Positions 59,930 to 64,000 of a stretch of 64,000 nucleotides of DNA are shown in pieces. The translations under genes and the position numbers were made by a program. Below the pieces are notes generated by a model. It had not been told where the DNA came from and ran no database searches. It saw nothing but the letters and a program-made list of their open reading frames with translations. This DNA comes from Streptomyces antnestii (GTDB lineage Bacteria; Actinomycetota; Actinomycetes; Streptomycetales; Streptomycetaceae), in assembly GCF_004005495.1 (NCBI RefSeq), contig NZ_RZYA01000014.1:169810-233809 (forward strand). The letters are read 5' to 3'. Within the stretch, counting starts at the first letter, position 1. Each line of letters begins with the position of its first letter.

Positions 59930-60181
59930 TCACCCAGAACCCGGATCGATCACCGAAGCCTTGCCGCTGGCCTTGATCGCCCAGGTCGCCTGAACCCGGC
60001 AAAGGCGGCAGTAGCCGTGCTTGTCATCGACCGGAACCTGCCGCCGGCAGCCGACGCACTCGCCGACGGCGTGTTGCTGGCCGTAGGTATAGCAGCCGCG
60101 GCAGAACCGGCCGGGCAGCTGCCCCCAGGCGAAACAGCCCGAGCAGGAGGCCGCCGACTTGTTCTCACTGATCTTCCCCAT
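59930..60181 (-). pseudogene. Zinc-finger protein, N-terminal fragment
   Basis: ATG at 60181 begins MGKISENKSAASCSGCFAWG, then QLPGRFCRGCYTYGQQHAVG, ECVGCRRQVPVDDKHGYCRL and CRVQATWAIKASGKASVIDP. Such Cys-rich starts belong to long streptomycete proteins that follow an XRE gene in recombinase-linked operons. Here the frame ends after 83 residues at the junction with the truncated kinase gene. The deletion that removed the rest of this gene also removed the kinase 5' end. Confidence 0.6.
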
Positions 60182-60197
60182 GATGGTGGTGACCAGG

Positions 60198-60635
60198 TCA
60201 CAACGGCGGCAGAGAACGGGCGTCGCGGCGCTTTGGCACGACGGCCGGGGCCACCATCGAGCCAGTCGTGGCCTCCTGGACTCCAGCCTGCTGACCTGGG
60301 CGGGTGACTTTCCCTGGCTCGGGAATCAGCAGATCGCCGATCTCGCAGCCGAGCACGACACAGATCACGTCCAGGTCCTCCAGCTTGAGGGAGACCGGCT
60401 GACCCGACCACAGGCCGGACATCTTCCCGGCCGAGATCACCAAGCCGTGTTCGGCCAGGCTCCGCTGGAGCTCGGAGGCCTTCCAGATCCCCTTGTTCGC
60501 GGCGGTCAGCCGCAGGTTCCACTTCTTCCCATCAGTCCTTCCAGCCGCTTCGCGGCCCGCTGCTGCCCGGTCACCCAGGCATCCTCGACCCGCGTCTGCT
60601 GGACGTGGATGTACCGCATCGTGGTGGCGATCCAT
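60198..60635 (-). CDS. XRE-family HTH protein with a damaged start
   Basis: The conserved part begins GKKWNLRLTAANKGIWKASE and continues LQRSLAEHGLVISAGKMSGL-WSGQPVSLKLEDLDVICVVL-GCEIGDLLIPEPGKV, a Cro/CI-type HTH of the group found beside recombinase genes. Its expected start ATGGG(C)AAGAAGTGG reads ATGGGAAGAAGTGG here (ATG at 60532-60530), one base short, so the ATG is out of frame with the HTH. The only in-frame start is ATG 60635, deep inside the integrase gene. It may be non-functional or weakly expressed. It overlaps the integrase 3' end. Confidence 0.55.
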   Translation of the reverse strand: MDRHHDAVHPRPADAGRGCLGDRAAAGREAAGRTDGKKWNLRLTAANKGIWKASELQRSLAEHGLVISAGKMSGLWSGQPVSLKLEDLDVICVVLGCEIGDLLIPEPGKVTRPGQQAGVQEATTGSMVAPAVVPKRRDARSLPPL

Positions 60636-61630
60636 GAGTGTCCGAGGACTTCTTGGATCCCGAGCAGATCAAGACTTCCGAGGTAGAGCTCGGACGCGCA
60701 GAAGTGCCGCAGGACGTGCGGAGTCAGCGTGTCGGCCCAGCCGGGCAGATGGGCTTTCGCCGCGGTGGCCAAACCGTTGCGCAAGGCGTCGTCGCCGACG
60801 CAGCGCGAGGAGCTGTCGGTGTTCCTGCGCTCGGAGGGGAACAGAGGGGCGCCGGGGCGGGTGTGGTCGTCGTCGAACTGGCCCCACACGTCCTCGATGA
60901 ACCACCGCAGCGTGCGGTCGGCGCCGTTGATCAGCGGCACCATCCGCTCGCGCGGGCCCGAGCCGCGGGCGCCTTTGCCGTGGCGGACATGGAGCTTGCC
61001 GAAGCGGCCCAGGTCCCACTTGATGTCGGCCAGGTCGAGTTTGCATGCCTCGCTCACCCTGAGTCCGACCTGCGACATCAGCTTCGATGCGGTGTAGTTC
61101 CGCGCGGTGGGGGCGAACTTGCGGCAGGTCGCCAGCTCGCCGCCCCAGCCGGTGAACAGTGTCTTGATCTCCGGCGCGGTCGGCGGGATCCGCAGGGCGG
61201 CGTCCTTGGACCCCCGCGGGCGGTTCATCTCGTCGATCGGGCACTCGACGACCCGACCGGTCATCCGGTGGATCTCGGCCTTGTGCCGCAGCTCCAGGAA
61301 CAGGAAGTACGTGGTCAGCGCCTGCGCGCGGGCCAACCGGGTGCCACTCGGCGAGCCCCGCAGCACCTTCCCGAAGTACCCGTCGGCATCGGCCGGCTCC
61401 ATATCCCACAGCGGCTGGCCGAACCATGCCCGCATCTGGTCCAGGTACCCGACGTCCCCGCGGATAGTGCCATCCGCCAGCCCTGCCGAAGCCCGCGCGA
61501 GGACGAACCCGGCGAGCACATCGGTCTCGAACTGCTCCAGTTCCTCCGCCGAGACCGGATCGCGGAACTCGCGCAGATCGCGTACGGCTGCCAGCGCCAA
61601 CCCGAGCCTCCTCGCCTTCACCCCGATCAC
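60506..61630 (-). CDS. Tyrosine recombinase (XerC/D-like integrase)
   Basis: 374 aa from GTG at 61630. The catalytic residues are all present: Arg in VGLRVSEACKLDL, HxLR in LTPHVLRHFCASELYLG, His in VLGHSWIATTMRYIHV and the Tyr in MRYIHV. The N-terminal domain has FVLARASAGLADGTIRGDVG and LARAQALTTYFLFLELRHKA. It belongs to the group that carries its own XRE and zinc-finger genes downstream, both damaged here. It is intact and divergent from a broken third recombinase gene. The last residues (GLMGRSGTCG) arise from the same one-base change that disturbs the XRE start. Confidence 0.88.
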   Translation of the reverse strand: MIGVKARRLGLALAAVRDLREFRDPVSAEELEQFETDVLAGFVLARASAGLADGTIRGDVGYLDQMRAWFGQPLWDMEPADADGYFGKVLRGSPSGTRLARAQALTTYFLFLELRHKAEIHRMTGRVVECPIDEMNRPRGSKDAALRIPPTAPEIKTLFTGWGGELATCRKFAPTARNYTASKLMSQVGLRVSEACKLDLADIKWDLGRFGKLHVRHGKGARGSGPRERMVPLINGADRTLRWFIEDVWGQFDDDHTRPGAPLFPSERRNTDSSSRCVGDDALRNGLATAAKAHLPGWADTLTPHVLRHFCASELYLGSLDLLGIQEVLGHSWIATTMRYIHVQQTRVEDAWVTGQQRAAKRLEGLMGRSGTCG

Positions 61631-61715
61631 AGATCGATCGGACGAAGTGAGAACGCTTCAAGAATCCTGAAGTTACGTCACCAGCTCCAAGAACACCCCA
61701 AGGAGACAGAACACC

Positions 61716-62826
61716 CTGGCCACCGGGGCAAGCACTCAGCGGGGCTCAGAGGAACTCGCGGGATGTCGCACACACGGCGGCGACCCCGGCGAACACCGCG
61801 CGGTCGCGTGCCAGTCGCACCGACGCGTTCGCCGCCTGGTGCCGCGAACACCGGCGGGTCGGCACCGATCCGGGCACGCTGCCGGACTGGGCCGCGCACC
61901 TGGCCGACCTCGGCTACCGGGCGGAGTCCATCGAGTCGTACACCGGCGCGATGGCGGCGACGCTGGCCGTCTCGGGGCATCCACTCGACGAGGAGGACCG
62001 GGCGTATCTGCGGGCGGTCATCAACTCCCGCACCAGGGAACAAGCCGGGGACCGGTCCGGTGCCGGCGACGTCCTGCAGGCGGCCGAGTGCACCCGCGAG
62101 AACCTGGCCGCGATGCTCGCCACCCGCGATCGGCACACGCTGGCGGGCCTGCGCGAGGTCGCCGCCGAGCTCCTCGACGAGGAGAGCGGCGAGGTGTACG
62201 CCTGGCCCGCCCTGGAGATCACGCTCCGGCTGTCCAAGACCAATCCCCACGGGCGCACCCGGGACGTGGTGCGGATCCTCGCGCAGAACGACGACACCTG
62301 CCCGGTGACGCTGCACCGCATGTGGGCGGCCCGGCTGGCTGCCGCCGAGATCACCGCGGGCCCGCTGCTGCGCCGGGTGAAGAACGGGCAGTTCACGACG
62401 GCCGGGCGGCCCCCGGCCGACCCGGCGCGGGCCGGGGGCTGGGGGGACCGCGTGCTGCGCAACCTGATCGGCGCGTGCGCCGAGCTCGTCGGCCTGGCCG
62501 GTGAAGAGCTGACCGACGACGAGCGCGCGTTGCTGTCGACGAACGCCGAGCGCCGGGCGCTCGAGGAACTGCCCGCGGACCAGGACGTGCGCGAGGCCTA
62601 CCGGGCCGACCTCCGGCGCAGGCGGCGCGAGTTGCGGGGCCGCCGGCCCCGGTGGGCCGGGCACTCCATGCGCCGGGGCTGCGTGCGTCACCTGCAACGG
62701 CGCGGCACTCCGCGGCACATCATCGAGCAGCAGTGCCGGTACCGGCCGGGCTCGCGGGCCCTGGCCCGCTACCTCGACCCTGGGGTGCCGTGGGCGGACA
62801 ACCCCACCATGCCGCTCCGTCGGTGA
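61716..62826 (+). pseudogene. Tyrosine-recombinase-like gene, frameshifted
   Basis: A ribosome-binding site (AAGGAGA, 61700-61706) precedes a CTG at 61716 that opens LATGASTQRGSEELA. An extra G near 61761 (CGCGGGATG) shifts the frame; the correct continuation is DVAHTAATPANTARSRASRT-DAFAAWCREHRRVGTDPGTL-PDWAAHLADLGYRAESIESY, joined in frame to the long ORF ending at 62826. The C-terminus has the integrase-like GHSMRRGCVRHLQRRGTPRH and YLDPGVPWADNP, but the region that should hold the first catalytic Arg (after TLAGLREVAAELLDEESGEV) lacks RRSEL. So it is doubly disabled, or it is a non-catalytic relative started at ATG 61951. Confidence 0.6.
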
Positions 62827-62913
62827 CATGCCGGGCCGCCCGAGGACAGGCCTAGGACCACTCATCTGCAACTCCGCTTCGCCTCCGCCTGGTTGAGCAC
62901 CTATCGTCAGAAG

Positions 62914-63288
62914 ATGATGTGGTGGCAAGCGGCCCTCTGGGGCCTGGCTGGCGGGGGATCCGCTTCGCTGCTCTCGCTGTCGGCGGCCGTGGTCTCGGCG
63001 GGGTACAAATGGCCGTGGCGCAAAGGCAAGGGCGACTTGATGCCACGACTCTTCGTGATGGGGGTCGGACTCACATTGGGTGCAGTCGTGGCTGCAGCTG
63101 CCCATAGCCAGATCGACGGTCCATGGCCCGCCTTCATCTTCGGCATCGGGGCACCGGCCACCATCAGGGGCATCCTCTCCGGTGTAGAAGTCGAGCCGAA
63201 GTCTCAGGCAAGGCCGGTGACGGCGCGAACGACGCCCCGTAGCCCGCGGCCTGCCGCAGGGAGGAGCGCTCGTGAAGACGCCTCCTGA
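62914..63288 (+). CDS. Small membrane protein, unknown
   Basis: 124 aa from ATG at 62914 (TTG 62893 possible). Two or three hydrophobic segments: WWQAALWGLAGGGSASLLSL, LFVMGVGLTLGAVVAAAAHS and WPAFIFGIGAPATIRGILSG, then a basic, Pro-rich cytoplasmic-type tail (ARPVTARTTPRSPRPAAGRS). No family is recognised. The end overlaps the start of the pentapeptide-repeat gene by 17 bases, so the two are probably co-translated. Confidence 0.65.
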   Translation: MMWWQAALWGLAGGGSASLLSLSAAVVSAGYKWPWRKGKGDLMPRLFVMGVGLTLGAVVAAAAHSQIDGPWPAFIFGIGAPATIRGILSGVEVEPKSQARPVTARTTPRSPRPAAGRSAREDAS

Positions 63289-64000
63289 CACGCCCCTTGG
63301 GCGTATTGCTGTGGCTGCCCGCCCAAACCGTCCGTGGCTGCGTGTGCGGTCGTCCGGTTGGTGGGCGCGCGTTCTCGTTGCTGGCGGAGCTCGGCGCCAG
63401 CGCTGGGAAGAGGCTGTGGCGGATGGTACGTCCTGGGTGAATACCTCCCTCGATCATGCGGACCTGTCCGGGTCCGATCTGTCTGGCGCGGACCTTTTCC
63501 ACACAAGACTCATCAGTGCGGACCTGACCGGCGCGGACCTGACCAGCGCGATCCTGATCAGCGCAAAGCTGACCGACGCGGACCTGACCGGCGCGAACCT
63601 GACCTACGCGGACCTGACCAGCGCGAACCTGATCAGCGCAAAGCTGACCGACGCGAAACTGACCGACGCGGACTTGACCTACGCGGACTTGACCAGCGCG
63701 AACCTGATCAGCGCAAAGCTGACCGACGCGAAACTGGGCGGCGCGGACTTGACCAGCGCGAACCTCACCAGCGCGGACCTGACCGACGCGAAACTGGGCG
63801 GCGCGGACCTGACCAGCGCGAACCTCACCCGCGCGAACCTCACCCGCGCGGACCTGCCCGACGCGGACCTGATCAGCGCGGACCTGACCGACGCGAAACT
63901 GGGCGGCGCGGACCTGACCAGCGCGGACCTGACCGACGCGAAACTGGGCGGCGCGGACCTGACCAGCGCGGACCTGACCGACGCGAAACTGGGCGGCGCG
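63272..64000 (+). CDS. Pentapeptide-repeat protein (partial, runs off the window)
   Basis: Starts at GTG 63272, seven bases after GAGGAG, and stays open to the last base (243 codons seen). After about 70 residues (VKTPPDTPLGRIAVAARPNR, WWARVLVAGGARRQRWEEAV) comes an uninterrupted run of A(D/N/K)L(T/S/I)x units: ADLSGSDLSGADLF, ADLTGADLTSAILISAKLTD and many copies of ADLTDAKLGG. Such proteins fold as a right-handed quadrilateral beta-helix. Some mimic DNA and protect gyrase, others are structural; the role here is unknown. The hydrophobic central Leu is kept throughout. The upstream membrane-protein gene overlaps it. Confidence 0.88.
   Translation, partial: MKTPPDTPLGRIAVAARPNRPWLRVRSSGWWARVLVAGGARRQRWEEAVADGTSWVNTSLDHADLSGSDLSGADLFHTRLISADLTGADLTSAILISAKLTDADLTGANLTYADLTSANLISAKLTDAKLTDADLTYADLTSANLISAKLTDAKLGGADLTSANLTSADLTDAKLGGADLTSANLTRANLTRADLPDADLISADLTDAKLGGADLTSADLTDAKLGGADLTSADLTDAKLGGA
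63510..64000 (+). repeat. 15-bp coding tandem repeats
   Basis: Units such as GCGGACCTGACCAGC repeat every 15 bases. Towards the end of the window, 45-base blocks (GCGGACCTGACCAGC, GCGGACCTGACCGAC, GCGAAACTGGGCGGC) recur almost unchanged, indicating recent expansion by unequal exchange. Confidence 0.85.

Noticed and set aside
63510..64000. Regular repeats that could suggest a CRISPR array
   Set aside because: The period is 15 bases with no unique spacers and the frame codes A(D/N)Lxx units, so it is a pentapeptide-repeat gene.

Overview
The window looks like accessory chromosome of a Streptomyces or close relative. GC is very high with strong third-position GC bias, starts are often GTG, Tat-type (RR) export signals are common, two genes carry the rare leucine codon TTA, and at least nine insertion-sequence or integrase remnants or genes are scattered through it. 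There are no rRNA, tRNA, CRISPR or core housekeeping genes. No species can be named from the sequence alone.

Layout. 1-14.9 kb: tail of a GntR/FCD regulator, a dead IS5-type transposase, two exported carbohydrate-active enzymes (a six-hairpin-like protein and a GH20 hexosaminidase), an ISL3 remnant, a methyltransferase, a divergent pair of MarR regulators, a Tat lipoprotein, a DHFR-like reductase, a TetR regulator divergent from a tiny membrane protein, and small unknowns. 15.0-20.7 kb: an ASCH protein, then a leftward graspetide (ATP-grasp RiPP) cluster with precursor, ATP-grasp ligase and PIMT-like methyltransferase plus accessory genes. One accessory gene is frameshifted in a 7-C run. The divergent XRE regulator is frameshifted and cut by a transposase fragment. 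20.7-24.0 kb: an exported ricin-type lectin, an NTF2-like protein and SDR pair facing an HxlR regulator across a very strong operator, and a degraded phage-type ORF.

24.0-37.9 kb: the most striking region. Five co-directional, tightly packed genes encode a cytoplasmic trypsin-like protease and four giant proteins (1117, 898, 1550 and 542 aa), one with a DUF6603-like region. None has a visible signal peptide or membrane anchor. I know no function for this operon. 38.0-42.1 kb is a graveyard of IS fragments, a toxin-like fragment and duplicated immunity-like small genes around one exported lipase.

42.1-51.9 kb is a small-molecule-type cluster: HPP membrane protein, HD-domain protein, vanadium-type haloperoxidase and cupin, then after a perfect 14-bp hairpin a coupled glmS/glmE (methylaspartate mutase) - FAD/NAD(P) protein - acyl-CoA synthetase run and a LysR regulator. 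52-64 kb is again mobile: a CMD-family protein without its CxxC, three tyrosine recombinases (one broken), an exported NucA/NucB nuclease with two TTA codons facing a possible partner gene, a DUF6461 protein, an aminopeptidase-like hydrolase, a 5'-truncated kinase-like gene, zinc-finger/XRE fragments, and an open-ended pentapeptide-repeat protein.
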